64,000 nucleotides of DNA from Cristatella mucedo (taxonomy: Eukaryota; Bryozoa; Phylactolaemata; Cristatellidae): assembly GCA_009760855.2 (NCBI GenBank), contig WPIO01000007.1:7227501-7291500 (forward strand), written 5' to 3'. Positions within the stretch are counted from its first letter, which is position 1. Each line of letters begins with the position of its first letter. The notes under the pieces are model-generated. The model was not told the DNA's origin. It saw nothing but the letters and a program-made list of their open reading frames with translations, and made no database searches. A program made the translations under genes and the position numbers. Below are positions 22,609-34,028 of the stretch, piece by piece.

Positions 22609-22645
22609 AGAGAGAGAGGAGGCTATACAAATGTATAATTATAAT
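20965..22645 (+). mobile_element. degenerate LINE A copy with internal insertion and GA-expanded tail
   Basis: Landmarks in order are CDPICELAEHFSKF (about 20991-21032, matching DPCDDLADRFSRFF), SPVDPISTVL (21351-21380), VKPLIKKPIL (21472-21501), a decayed DLSAAF segment (about 21700-21716), LQLVQNSAARLVCREH (22027-22074) and a LADMHWLSVKQRIDFKVL segment (to about 22152). About 145 foreign bases lie between about 21176 and 21322. The YADD region is lost. The tail hairpin at 22530-22640 is replaced inside by a GA run. Many stops and frameshifts make it inactive. Confidence 0.85.
22540..22621. repeat. (GA)n microsatellite inside a LINE A tail
   Basis: A GA run of about 80 bases lies between TAAAGTACCTAGA (left tail-hairpin arm) and GGAGGCTATACAAATG (right arm and tail), exactly where the normal tail has CTAGAAAGAGATTAAGTTCTCTGA. 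Confidence 0.93.
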
Positions 22646-22654
22646 AGTAAAAAC

Positions 22655-22828
22655 AATTACTATTCAGGTCTCCTGGCCCTTGCCTCGAATCAACTTCAAC
22701 TAGTGCACATCTCAGCTGCTCGCCTGGTCTGTGATACATGTCATAGTTCCCGATAACACACCACTTCTGAGTTTTACTGGCTCCCTGTCAAGTGTCTAAT
22801 CCACTACAAGACCCCTCTTTGGCCTATA
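22655..22828 (+). mobile_element. LINE C fragment (L2-type), degenerate
   Basis: The plus frame reads YYSGLLALASNQLQLVHIS (about 22660-22716), followed by AARLV and an FYWLPVK segment. This is the layout of L2-type C-termini but with sequence distinct from A and B. It ends where the minus-strand LINE A tail begins. Confidence 0.6.
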
Positions 22829-25204
22829 ATAATAATAATAATATTGCACTTGATAAAGCGCCCTCAGAGAACTTAATCTCTTTCTAGGCGCTTTACATTT
22901 GCTGCAAAGTGATATACAATAGAATAGTAAGTAAAATCATGCTTGAAAAACAAACAAAATGAATAATATGGTTAGGGGTGACATGCACAGGGTCAGCATG
23001 CAAATGTGGTTAGTGGCAGCATGCACAGTGTCAGCACGCATAAGCACATCAAGGACGAATCACAGGGACCCACTAAATGCTGTCCTAAATAGGTGTTTTT
23101 TTAGGTTCCTTTTAAATGTGGTCAGGTCAGGGGATGTTCTGACGCAGGTCGGGAGGGAGTTCCAGGCTTTGGAAGTATACGAGCTAAATGCACGGTCTCC
23201 AAAGGATTTAAGGTTTGTACGAGGTATTTCCAGACTGTTGGATTCCGAAAAGCGAGTGGTACGATGCTTGGCCTGATGGGGGAGTATGGCGGAGAGATGG
23301 GCTGGAGCCATAGAATGAAGGGACCTCAAAGTGAGCGACAAAACCTTGAAGTCAATCCATTGCTTGACTGGTAACCAGTGCAGGTCGGCGAGAAGTGGAG
23401 TAATGTGGCAACTGCGACGCTCACGACAGACAAGCCTAGCTGCAGAGTTTTGCACCAGCTGCAATCGCCTGATCGCACATGCTGGTAGGCCAGTAAGCTG
23501 TGAGTTGCAGAAGTCGAGACGAGATGTCACGAATGCATGGACCAACTTAGACGTGGTATCCTTATCTAAACAAGCCCTAATTTTAGCAATGTTATGAAGC
23601 TGAAAATAGGCAGATCTGACTGTGGAGCTGATGTGGTCGTCTAACGAGAGGTCGCTTTGGAATATGACACCTAGATTTCGAGCTGATTCAACTGGAGATA
23701 TGCTGGCAGAGCCAATTTTGAAAGTCAGCCTTTCCAATTTCTGAATCACACTGGCTTTGCCCATAACTAATAAGTTAGTTTTGTCATCGTTTAGTTTTAG
23801 AAAATTTGCTGCCATCCAAGTGTGGATGTCATCAATGCATGCAGCAAGTGAGTTTAGAGAATTTGAGGTGCTCGAAGGTTGGGAGGGATCAAAGCAAAGG
23901 TACAACTGAGTGTCATCCGCATAGAAGTGAAAGCCTAGATTGTGCTTGGCAATCACATCAGCAAGAGGCAGAGTATAAACCGTGAAAAGGACCGGACCTA
24001 GCACAGAGCCCTGAGGTACCTCATATTTTAGAGGTACTTCAGATGATCTTTGTCCATTCACGTCAATACTCTGGAGTCTCCCACTGAGATAGGACCTGAA
24101 CCACTGCAGAGCAGTGCCAGTGATGCCGAGGTGAGATGAGAGGCGCTCTAGAAGAACGCTGTGATCGATGGTGTCAAAACCTGCCGAAAGATCAAGCAAA
24201 ACAAGAAGAGACACTCTACCCATGTCTGCATTCCTAAGCAGGTCGTTGTATACCCGAAGCAATGCTGACTCTGTGGAGTGATTAGCTCTAAAGCCAGACT
24301 GGAGCTTACTAGCAAGGTGTGAGGTTTCGATATAGGAGTTCAGCTGGTCTGCCACGACCCGTTTCAGTGTCTTTGGTAAGAATGGTAGAAGGGAGACTGG
24401 GCGGTAGTTGCTTATGTTCTCTTGGTCTAGTGTAGCTTTCTTGAGAAGTGGCCTGACTACAGCTTTTTTGAAAGGTGCTGGGGCTTGACCTTAGGCTAAT
24501 GACATATTAATGATGTTGGTTATGCATGGCAGCAGCAGATTAATGCAACGTAGGAGCAGAACAGTGGGAATAGGGTCCAGTGGACTTGTTGTCTTCTTTG
24601 ATTGAGATACGAGCTTTAGGACTAGATCACTAGTGACCTGCTTAAATGCAGACATTGAGGCGCAGCCAGGAACCGAGGAACAGCATTCTAGTGGGAAGGT
24701 TGTCATCGCAGGGATGGATTCCCTGATCTTGTCTATATTCTGCACAAAGAATCGAGAGAAGCGATCGGCTAGATCATCACAAGGATCATCAGGTAAGGAG
24801 CTAACCTGGGAACGGTTGAGGAGATGGTTTATTGTCGACATAAGCATTTTTGGATTGTGTATCTGTGATTCAACAATGTTTCTATAGAAGCTTGACTTGG
24901 CCTTTGCTAGGATCGATTGGTACGACCTACAGTAGTCTTCATATGCCTGTCGATGGACAGTTAGTCCGGATCTTTTGTATGCCTTTTCAAGCTTTCGTTT
25001 AGTAGACTTAGCTAGTTTAATGTCTGTGGTAAACCATAGGCCGTCTGGGTGGGGGTGCACAGTGCGCTTTGTCAGAGGTGCAAACTCGTCGAGCGTGTCA
25101 GCTAGTGTCGTGTTGTAGCAATCTACCAGTGATGACAGATCGGAGGGAGGACATTTCGTTGGCTTGGCAACAGTCCGCCTATCCGACCTCCTATCGCTCA
25201 TCGA
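22829..25204 (-). mobile_element. LINE A, longest copy; lacks endonuclease
   Basis: This is the best-preserved family A element. It runs from the (ATT)n tail (22829-22847) through the GCGCC/GGCGC hairpin and a 200-base 3' UTR to a 2.1-kb coding region. It stops abruptly at about 25204, next to a plus-strand LINE C piece. The endonuclease, ORF1 and 5' UTR are missing, so it is a 5'-truncated insertion that could not retrotranspose by itself. Confidence 0.93.
23060..25201 (-). pseudogene. LINE A ORF2, linker plus reverse transcriptase, one nonsense codon
   Basis: The protein would copy element RNA at a nicked target. A single frame of 714 codons is interrupted only by a TAA at 24491-24493, where the context MSLA-stop-GQAPAPFKK suggests CAA to TAA. 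The first 236 codons are the endonuclease-RT linker (DLADRFSRFF, SPLDPIPTVL). The RT follows with [50 protein letters not shown], the catalytic YADD (23912-23923), FLKLNDDKT and ESARNLGVIF. The C-terminal part has LLADLHWLPVKQ and SKAWNSLP, ending in FSGSL and TGA. It belongs to the L2/CR1 type by these motifs. The start is unknown because of 5' truncation. Confidence 0.92.
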
Positions 25205-25660
25205 GTTTGTTCTTGCATTGTGCCCTCTGCTGGGTCGTCCAGTCGTCTAGCTCTTCCTCAGACTACTTTAAAATTTGTTTGTGATGGGCTCCCAGTTCGT
25301 AAGCACAGAAAGTCTGGAGCATGCTTCCGGCTTCTTTATCCCCCAGCATGTACTTTGGCTAAATGGTTAAATACAAGTCTCAGCTAAAGACACATCTGTT
25401 CAGCTCAGCTTTCTGGCACACCTTAGTGAACTTATCCAGTTCACTCCGGTGTGCTTTGCATATTTACTCCTGTTTGATTTAGGGCATATTACTTAGCAGT
25501 GGCCAGAATTCTCGCGTCTGCTTGTCTAAGCATGATTCCTTGCTTGAAATTTAATTAGTATTTATTGCGTCTCTTCTAGTGAGTTTTAAAGCGCCTGGAT
25601 AGAGATTTGGTTTCCTTAGTGAGGTATGCAATGAGGTATGAATTGACGTTTTTATTGCTA
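25205..25660 (+). mobile_element. LINE C 3' fragment
   Basis: The plus strand contains an L2-type C-terminal remnant (RKHRKSGACFRLLYPPACTL and a KTHLFSSAFW segment, about 25296-25420) and a 3' end with TTTTAAAGCGCCTGGATAGA and TTTGGTTTCC. This resembles the tail of the LINE C copy at 50200-50775. Confidence 0.65.
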
Positions 25661-25762
25661 TTGTTGTTATGGTTTTATCTGTGCTTTAAGCCTTCGTGGC
25701 TGCGATAAGTGTATATTTCAGCTATGCAGTAGATACTGCATGCACGTCGAGTTACACACACC

Positions 25763-25765
<3 letters not shown>

Positions 25766-25830
<65 letters not shown>

Positions 25831-25838
25831 TATACACG
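25766..25838. repeat. (TA)n microsatellite
   Basis: About 70 bases of TA, with TACATA and TATGTA interruptions. Confidence 0.93.
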
Positions 25839-26154
25839 TGTAGTTGGACCGTCGGCCAGTAGCAAACAAAGTCCTCGACAGATAAAGAAGAAAACAACTG
25901 AAAGAAAAAAGATGTCCGTAGGGGTCTTGGAAGTTGAACTTACGACCTATGAAACCGGGCGAGTCATACAATCTCACCTGTTTTGACTAACACATGCTGC
26001 CCACCAACCGACCAAAATAATAGCTCATGAATAGGCTACTATCTGTAACTGAAATCATTTGAGACTTGCAAGCCTATTAATGTTCTTGAATAGTAAGTTC
26101 ACCACTTACTTGTCTCTGGGGTAAAAAATATTTGCTTCATCCAAAGAGGTTCGA

Positions 26155-26550
26155 ATAATAATATTAATAAGACATTTTTAGTACCCTAAGAGAACCGAAT
26201 CTCTCACTAACCACTTTTTATATGCTCTAACGAAACATGTCAATTGCATAGTGACAACATGCTCAGTGTCAGCACACACACTGTAAGTAGTCAAAGGACA
26301 ATGATTTCGGATCTAGCAAATAATGAAACAGGTGGACTCTTATCTTCTTTTTAAATTTCCGCGAGTCAGTGGATATTGTGACGTCAGTTGTGATTAAGGC
26401 CCGGGCTTTGGGAGCTCATGAACTAAATGGTCTCCAAAGGATTTGTGGTTGGTCAGAGGCATAGCTGAACTACTCTAGTCATGGGAATGAGCGGTACAAT
26501 GCTGAGCTTGATGGACGGCAGAAGAACAAGTCAAGCAAATTATATGTAGT
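26155..26550 (-). mobile_element. degenerate LINE A 3' fragment
   Basis: The minus strand has an AATAATATTAATAAG tail and a decayed hairpin (GTACCCTAAGAGAACC...ACCACTTTTTA). Upstream 3' UTR and the last coding segment follow: TGGTCTCCAAAGGATTTG corresponds to antisense of the KSFGDRAF region. Confidence 0.75.
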
Positions 26551-26589
26551 GGCAGGTTTATAACCCTGTCAATAATGATGACCATTATT

Positions 26590-27764
26590 GGTCTCAATCC
26601 TCGTGTGAGTAGAATGAGTAAGTCTTCCCCTCACCCCCTACTTGCTGCCACCACCTCACTCTCCACCCACTAGCCACCGTGTCTTTCACCCCTTGCTTCG
26701 GAACCGACATGCATGTACATATATAGTTCTCGAGTCGCCAATGGCTAGAAATCAGAGAGCACCAAATTGTACAGCGTAGGAGTAACGATATCGCTATCGC
26801 TCCACGGTGGCAAATGGATCGGCAGACCAGCTCGAAGGAGGCAGAGGAGAAAACTCTACAGTGACTGGTGAGCATCCACAGTTCTCGGAGAGGGGTACCC
26901 GTCAGGACACCGCGGCAGGCATTCTTCCTCGGAGGTACGATCCACCGAGATTTCCCCTTGGCCTGCTATTTCTTCCCGAGAGAGGTGCGGCAAGCAGAAA
27001 GTGGCTCGTCCCTCTCTGCTGCATGAGATACGCCCCATCTGGCTTCCAAATAATGGCCTGCCTGTGGCAGTAAGTACTACGTGAGGCCATCGGTGGCTTA
27101 ATCCTGAAGCCTGAACCTCTGCTGGCTTGGAAGCTGGGGCACGAAGCCGATGCTCTGAGCAACCTCAGTTCATCGCTTGCCCAGACTGAATTTTGACAAT
27201 CCTATCTATGGTGAACTGCCAGTCTGTCAGGCTAGCCCTGACATCTCAAGCCCTGACATCTAGCTGGGCTGGATGCCTAGGTTGTCAAGCTGCTCAACGG
27301 ACACAGAGTTAACACAGGGCAGGCCCAGTTGGTCATTCAGTATGGTCGACGTGCGAGGAAACCTGGCCGGCCTAGGAAAGAGGGCTAAAGTTCGACGAGC
27401 GGGCATAGACTGCACTAGTTAGACATATGGAAAATCACGGGAACACTCCAACTTTACTTTGGAAGGCTAGCATGCTAGTCCACCAACCTGCCCGACGAGC
27501 CCATCCCTCTGCCGGGCGATCTTGCAGTTCTTCCTAAATGTAGCAGCATTCAAAGCAATACACCACCATACGAAATTAAGGGTTGCTTTTTCATTATCGT
27601 CGGCGATTGTTGTGGATATATTCTACACGGTCTTGGTTTCTTTTGTTCCCTTATCAATTGCAATCCAAGTTCAGTAATTTCTCACGTGTGTTAATCTTTC
27701 AATTATCGTCGTGTTCAAATAAAGTTTAAGATTTAACCTATATAATACATTTGGCTATTTGAAT
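26590..27764. other. unassigned sequence
   Basis: Frames of 60-93 residues on both strands (26594-27162) show no domain. No element could be named. Confidence 0.3.
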
Positions 27765-27963
27765 TTATTTTCGTGCCTGCTCTCTTCAAAATCCCTTATT
27801 CCCAAAGTCTTATGGTTTATACGTCGCTTCATTCGATTGCACATGCCTACCTATCCGATTTCGTTGCTTGTCCAGTTCGATCTTGCATCACCTGCTCGTG
27901 GGCATCTAGTCATCTCGTATTCTCTGGAACTATATTGGGCTGTTTTGATGATCAAGCCTTATA

Positions 27964-28090
27964 TATCCATTGTATAGCGCCCTAAGAGAGCCTAATCTCT
28001 ATCCAGGCACTTTACATGTGCTGCAGGGCTCGAGCCCGCAGCCTTAGTCGTTAAAGGCGAGCCCCTTACCCCAGGGCCAAACTAAGGTTG
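27964..28090 (-). mobile_element. SINE-B nested in LINE C
   Basis: The 3' end is the shared hairpin (antisense of AGTGCCTGGATAGAGATTAG and TCTCTTAGGGCGCTATACAA). The tRNA-like head has GGCTCGAGCC as B box (28028-28037) and a head end near CCAGGGCCAAACTA. It lies inside the LINE C fragment. Confidence 0.82.
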
Positions 28091-28168
28091 TGTTCAGCTC
28101 GTGTACACTAAAAGTCTGGAACTTGCTTCCGAGTCACTACCTGCACTGGCATGGCAGCTATGTAAGTA

Positions 28169-28346
28169 GTGAGTCGTAATGGCTCACTAGGTAAGGCGGT
28201 TGCTTTTCACGACCTCAGCCCCGAGGTCATGGGTTCGAATCCTGTGGTGGCGATCCTTTATCGCCACTGCAAGCGGTGACGATAGCCGTAAAGGCTTTTC
28301 TGTCACTACACAAAAAGAGGCTGTTAAATCAGCTAGTATTTTTTTA
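28169..28346 (+). mobile_element. SINE-A nested in LINE C
   Basis: A tRNA-derived SINE. The A box is TGGCTCACTAGG (28180-28191) and the B box GGTTCGAATCC (28232-28242). The tRNA-unrelated body GGCGATCCTTTATCGCC...AGCCGTAAAGGC is followed by AGAGGCTGTTAAATCAGCTA and a T-rich end. The same body occurs in copies at 40588-40758, 48303-48488 and 57589-57764. Confidence 0.9.
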
Positions 28347-28440
28347 AAGTCTTAGATGAAGACGCATCTGTCCCGGTAAGCTTTCCCTGCACCCCAGTGA
28401 GCTGACTTTGTAAAAAAATATTTCTCAATCTATCGAAAGA

Positions 28441-30269
28441 TTGCGAGGTCAAGGTTTTTGTCTCCCACGAAATGAGATTGTCCGAGTTATACAATAGAAA
28501 TAAGAAGCCCGAGCGTGGACCCCTCAGTATTGGCGCCGGCTACCGATCGCCAAGTCCTTGCGGCTCAATCTGCGCCCAAGTGTAGTAACGCTTGTATGCA
28601 CGGCCTTTCATGTTCAAATTGAATATAGTGTAGCAGTGACTCGGTGTTGCACCCGTTATCAAACGAACACTGAAACGGAACCGCTGCTCTCGATGTCTTT
28701 CGCTGATGTTTCTCAAGGTTGCAATTTGGAGTACGGCGGCTCCACCACCATCCCCGACGAGCGTTTACTGGCATACGGTGGTTTTGTAATGCGGAACCTT
28801 GCTTTTAGAATCTTCTAGAAATTTCTAGACTTTTCTCCTCATCTAGAAGATCTGAGCTCCCTCGTCTGTCTAACCCAATTTGTCTTTAATAGTATTCGCT
28901 ATGATTTTCGCCTCTGGTATCTATATTCTTGAATTGAGCTAACCAGGACAAGCGAAAATTTATTCTTTTTATCGTCCTTGATTACCCCTTTAGAGTGTTT
29001 AGTGCTGGAAACGTCTGGCTGACGGCCCAACTTCGTATTTTTATTGATGCAACTGTAAGTGGGAAGCCAAAGTTTGTGGGAGCATATGCATATAGTCGTC
29101 CCTCGTTTATCATAGTTCCAGACTCTATTGTGATAAATGAATTTCCACGAAGCAGGATTCTTTATCTATACATCGAATATTTAACGCATTTAGAGCATAT
29201 TAAATCTGTTCGCGAAGCTCTAAATACGGTTTCTAACATTTCTATAGCCCTCCGGACCTGAAGTAACACCCCTTTAGTCACCAACACACACGTATTACCA
29301 AGTATGCTGTAGAAAATAAGATAAAATAAAACGTATTAGACGTTACAAATATCATATTATTATTATTGTAAATTAAATTGTAAATTTAGAGAATAGGATA
29401 GCTAATCAGTGAACAGCACACTCCGCTAGGCCTGGTTTCCCCATACCCGATTTTTTGAAAAAAAAGTTCTTACCCACACACAAGGAGTTGTCAAGCGGCT
29501 GCACCTAGCGTTGAAGGATTTGCGGGGGGGGGGGGGGGGTTACTCGAATAAATAGGTCTACAGTCCATGTGTATATGAATTTTTATTGTAATACAGGGGG
29601 ATATAATTGACTCAGACAACCAAGCAGGGGAAGTATCATTTTCACCATCTCGATCAACATTTTAATGAATATATTTGAAAACTGGGATAGAGTGAAGCCG
29701 CAAAGTCGAAGCTCGAAGTGGTGAGGGACGACTGTATTAGCAAAGTCGAGCATGAATCAGAGAAGGCACGAGGACTGTGTGGTTGTCTTGCTGGAGAGTT
29801 TTCTTTTGTTCACTTAAAGCAAACCAGCTTTCGTTGCACAATCGGTAGCCCAGAGCATTCGTCTAAGCGAGATAAAGAGTTAGAACCATCGCTGGATTAG
29901 CGAGACGAATCGAGCAAAAGTAGCAACGAAATGGCCACAACGGACAGCTGGATTATAGGTGCCAGCTTAGCTGCACAAGTTGAGGTAGCGTTGAGGCTTC
30001 ACGAAAATTATGTAAGCGAGTACCTCAATTTAGGATTCACTAAGCAGACGCATCAGATACCAAGGTATTTAAAAGAGCGAACGAGACGGTACTGAATTGC
30101 CTGACTGTTGGAGGAGGTTGGCGCTGCTGAAGCAACTTGGCTTTGCATACAGGCCATGCCTCCCTCGGTGGTCAGAGCAAGAACTTTGAACCGTCGGTAG
30201 ACCAGGAGCCTCCTAATCGAAGATATCGCCGATTCGGTTAAATTTAATCACCTTCTAGTGGCCTCACGC

Positions 30270-30270
<1 letters not shown>
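28441..30270. other. unassigned sequence
   Basis: A frame of 88 codons at 28995-29261 (plus) and one of 86 at 28558-28818 have no recognised motif. A 16-G run lies at 29524-29539. ATTATTATTATTG at about 29357 is not attached to a recognisable LINE tail. Confidence 0.3.

Positions 30271-30272
<2 letters not shown>

Positions 30273-30339
<67 letters not shown>
30273..30339. repeat. (TA)n microsatellite
   Basis: A nearly pure TA run of about 66 bases. Confidence 0.95.
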
Positions 30340-30345
<6 letters not shown>

Positions 30346-30859
30346 GCACAGGTTTGGCGGCCATTCCGTGTCAGTACCGATTAGAAAGTTGTCTTTAGCC
30401 CAGAGATAGAGCTACTGAGGTCATTAATTAATCATTTTGATGAGTGCCCCCACCAGTCGAGGGCTGAAGCTGATGGCTTGCCTTTGAATTGGTGTATAGA
30501 GTAAAGTTCACTCAGCCAAGTGGATGCGAAATAGGAGCACCAACTAATTGGCTGGGAAATAAGACCACCAAGTACACCATGCTATGGTCTGTTTCACGGA
30601 GGCACTCCGGTTGAAAGCTCTTATTTCCGAATAGCTGTTTAGTGTTTCATAAAAGTAGGAGTTCAGTCGCATTAGCACTTAGTTTATGAAAGTTGGCAGG
30701 GGCCAGGACATTATGCTTTTGAGAAATGAGTTAAGTTTTCAGCTGCCACTGCCGACTCTGCTGAGGTGTTAACTGGATCAAGCCTTACTAATAGCAGTAG
30801 TTAATGTTTCGGGCATGAATTTGTGCTGGAGAGGCACATGTGAAACAATAGCAGGCAGC

Positions 30860-31120
30860 TCGGATACTAATGACAGTCTTTTGGAACTCGGCCAGGCCTG
30901 CTTGATGCGCTACCCGACTCGGCATGCACTTGACTTGGTTGGACATCTATGCGTGAACCGCGCGAGAGAACCCAGTCATCGAGGCTAGCTGTTGCTCTCA
31001 CTCTCCTCAAGAAAATAGATTGATCGAAGTGTGTCAAATGCTGCCGACAATTGAAGCAGGACTTCGGCAGCATTAGGCGGCACGTCAATTCGGCTTGAGC
31101 CGTAACTGAAATGCCCGAGT
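30860..31120 (-). mobile_element. degenerate LINE fragment (RT palm region)
   Basis: The minus strand reads EVLLQLSAAFDTLRS (about 31020-31065), matching [13 protein letters not shown] of families A and B. Only fragments of the next motifs follow, and neither YADD nor a tail is found. Confidence 0.55.
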
Positions 31121-32735
31121 ACGATTCTGCTCAACGATAAGGCACAGCTACGTTTAAAGCCCGGCGTTCGAGGCATGCCTATCGCATTGCAAGTCAACAG
31201 AGTCCCATTAGCATTAAATTCGAATGCTGCATGCCCCTGGGAGGTCAATCATGCGAGCCTTCAGGACCTGCTGCTCTGTCTGCCTCTGTCTGGTGAGCAT
31301 CCACTCCAGAATTCGCCTTGCTCCCTCATCAGAAGCGGTGGTACTGCAACCGAGGGCACAGGCTCAAGTGCACACGATCGAGCTTACGATTAGCCAGCTG
31401 GGTTGAGCAGCTGCGAGCCCCAGGGCCCCACTCTCCTAACGTTTAGCTCTATTTTGTTGCAGCAAGTGAGCCGCTAGGCAGCTGCCTGATGCAATCCTAC
31501 ATCTCTGTATGTTCTGCTTCGCCTTACTCACTTTTTCTCTAGCAAAGTTGTTTGCACTTAGGAATCGCTGGAACGGCTAGTTGGATGCTGTCTCCTAGCT
31601 GCTGCCCTCGCCGAGGCAATCGCCGACGTTCGGTCACACGGGAGCAGCACACGTGGGTTCCACTCGTGCGGTGGGGGGATGTGGTGACTGACATATGTGA
31701 AGGGGAGGGGCGGCTGTGCTGCAGCTGACCACGCATGCAGCTGCAGCTGCTGTGCTGATGGCTCCTCGACGAGACGCCGGTGCACATGGGTCTGCTGCAG
31801 CCTCACGAGAGGGTCACGCAGTGGCTGAACCACTGGGCAACGTGCAAAACCTAAGCCGGCTGTCCGACGAGATAAGCCACAGGTTATTTACGTCTTGCTT
31901 GCCGTGTTGAGAGTTTGCCTTTCGCGAGAGCCTGTTATGACGTCCATGCCGGTTTGGTTGGTAATGAAAGACAGGTTTTTTTTCAATAGCACTGCAGCCG
32001 GCCTTACCACTGCTCCCAGGCAGTGGGAGCTAATAATGGCTCGATGGCCTGGAGTTTAGGCTTGCAGTAAGCAGTGGCGCTTTGCTGCTTTGACCTATGG
32101 TTAACTGCTACCACCCAAGGCTACAAGGACCGAGCTAGAGGCATGCATTCCAAGTAGCCGGCCTCTGCTTTGGCTGCACATGGCAAGTTGCCAACAGTTT
32201 GTTCAGGGGCGGTTTTGTGAAGACAGGTGTGTGAGTTGCACTTCGGTCGGCTGAGTACCGTCTGCCAGGTTGTAAGGAGTCATTTCGCTTGTACACTTCA
32301 AAGACCCAGTCAGGTGCCGTCGGGCCCGAAGAAATTGATGGCAAAAGGAAGAGAGGCACGAGGAGGACAAAATAGCCTGTTCAAGGAGAACAAAAAATTG
32401 TCCGCGCGAAGGATAAGTCAGGAAACCAATGGCACTCTATCGCAGTGGAGCAGGACAAAAGGAGTTTGACTTTGCCAAGTGAGATTTATTCAAGCCCGTG
32501 CACAATGCTGCAGGAGTGTAGGAATGGGGTGGTGACAAACCATCCTAGCACGGCATTCCCCGTGGGGCTTTTGCCGACGACCCACATGCAGATATTGTCT
32601 TGTGGTCATTATCTGTAAAGGACCATGATCGTTGCTTAGCTAACCGTGCCACGGCTTGAAAACATGGAGGTAGCACACACATACATGCGCGCACCCACCC
32701 ACATACCCACCCACCCACCCACCTGTATGCCCGCA
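31121..32735. other. unassigned sequence
   Basis: Overlapping frames of 60-90 residues (31175-31910, 32135-32469) have no recognisable domain. CAGCTGCAGCTGCTG-type motifs occur near 31735-31755. Confidence 0.3.
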
Positions 32736-32738
32736 TGC

Positions 32739-32890
32739 ACAACACACACACATAACACACACACACACACACACACAGCACACACATACGCACACACCAC
32801 ACACACTCACACAACACACACACACATAGCATAAACACATAAAACATACACACAACATGCACACAACACACACACAATACACACAGACAC

Positions 32891-32951
<61 letters not shown>

Positions 32952-33024
32952 CACACACACACAGACACAACACACACACACAACACCCACACACAACACA
33001 CACATAGCACACACACATACACAA
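32739..33024. repeat. (CA)n microsatellite, interrupted
   Basis: About 285 bases of CA repeat with regular AACACA interruptions. The pure core is about 32896-32950. Long Cys/Val frames on the minus strand arise from it. Confidence 0.95.
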
Positions 33025-33896
33025 AAGGATCTTAAGCGATGCTGAAGACTTTATTGACCAGTGCAGGAGTAAGAGATGGAGACGTGAATTGCTAGCAGCA
33101 AAGGCAGCGTTCTGCATTTTGCTGGTAGATAAGCTCACTCTTCCCTTGGTAGTATTTAGTTTTTTGGGCAGCAAGCAGTCAAAGAGTCAGCCCTTGCACT
33201 GGAAGCAGATTTTGCTGTTTATGGCTGAACGACCGATGGTTGTCTGCCGCTGTTTGGATGTTGGCTGCATGCATTGTTTTCTTACTTTGGCTCAGGATCG
33301 AAGAGTATGGTTAGCCACTGAAGGCTTAACATCTGATGTCTCTCCTTGCCAATGCTTGGCTTCGGGCAGTTACTCTGTAAGAGCTGGCTGTACAGCAACC
33401 TGTAATGTCAGTACAGCTGACTTCCTCTCTGGCTGCAGTAAACTGTTTGCACCTCGAACCAAGGCTCTTTGTCCCTTTGTCCCTGACACATTGCAACAGC
33501 AACGATACACATACGGCCCCATGCTCTGCACGCTTCTGCATTAGCACGGTCTAACAAACTGGCCAAAAGTGGTTTGTTTATATGCCAAGGCAATTAATGA
33601 TTTAGGCAAGCCAGGCAAAGGAAGTGCATATGTGCTAGTTATTTAGACGGTGCTTAGATCAAGTTTGACTGTGGATAGTGCAAAAGAGCTGGCTTCATAT
33701 GAAGCACACTTAAGCCTCGAACTTGTGTGATGCATATAGTCATTTATTATCTGCTAGCGTTCAGTCCGAATCACTGCAGGTGCAAACAGAAACTAGCTCG
33801 GACAAACATGGGTGTACGAACTTCCCAAGCAATTGTCGTCTATCCATGGGGATCTGGTCCACTGTAATTCCGGAGTGGTTCTACTGGCCATTTTAG
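33025..33896. other. sequence upstream of the first recognised RhoGAP exon
   Basis: A 151-codon frame (33089-33544, plus) is cysteine-rich, with no recognised motif and no clear splice sites. It is probably intronic, but an unrecognised exon cannot be excluded. Confidence 0.3.
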
Positions 33897-34028
33897 GTGG
33901 AGTGTACAACCTGAACGGTCCAAATGTCCAAAATGGTCCAAACATGGCCGGTGTTCGAGAGAAGCTGAAGGGATTGCTTGCTCGAAGACCCGCCATGAAG
34001 GACTTGGAGGCCAAAGGCATCATCAGAG
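33897..34028 (+). CDS. RhoGAP gene exon (linker and start of domain)
   Basis: The acceptor is GGCCATTTTAG|GTGGAG and the donor ATCAGAG|GTAGGC, phase 1 at both ends. It encodes GVYNLNGPNVQNGPN, then the family's pre-domain motif REKLKGLLARRP...LEAKGIIR. This motif precedes the GAP domain in ARHGAP12/15/27-type proteins. The exon that should precede it was not found. Confidence 0.8.

Larger units (their letters stand above)
27765..28440 (+). mobile_element. LINE C fragment interrupted by two SINEs
   Basis: The plus strand reads L2-type C-terminal segments: KIPYSQSLMVYTSLHSIAHA and YLSDFV (about 27788-27866), then TLKVWNLLPSHY (28107-28142), then a KTHL-like DEDASVPVSFP remnant (about 28361-28390). 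The three parts are separated by a minus-strand SINE-B and a plus-strand SINE-A. They align with the uninterrupted LINE C copy at 50200-50775, for example CTAAAAGTCTGGAACTTGCT against CCAAAAGTCTGGAACTCTCT. Confidence 0.72.

Noticed and set aside
23331-23597. 88-codon plus-strand frame over a LINE copy
   Set aside because: It is the antisense of the LINE A reverse transcriptase; the same antisense frame recurs at 39413-39688 and on the minus strand at 43457-43705 because the repeat is the same.
25860-25995. Possible further tRNA-derived SINE (GTAAGTTCAACTTCC as B box, minus)
   Set aside because: Only a weak B-box match; no A box and no second copy in the window.
28169-28260. Possible tRNA gene (A and B boxes)
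   Set aside because: No closed cloverleaf with acceptor stem was found, the sequence continues into a fixed SINE body, and the same unit recurs at several places.
29357-29369. ATTATTATTATTG as a LINE A tail
   Set aside because: The hairpin and the GCAGCAAATG lead-in are missing on both sides, so it may be a simple repeat.
33089-33544. 151-codon frame upstream of the RhoGAP exons
   Set aside because: No recognisable motif and no convincing splice sites; a chance frame of this size is plausible in 64 kb. Kept only as unassigned sequence.
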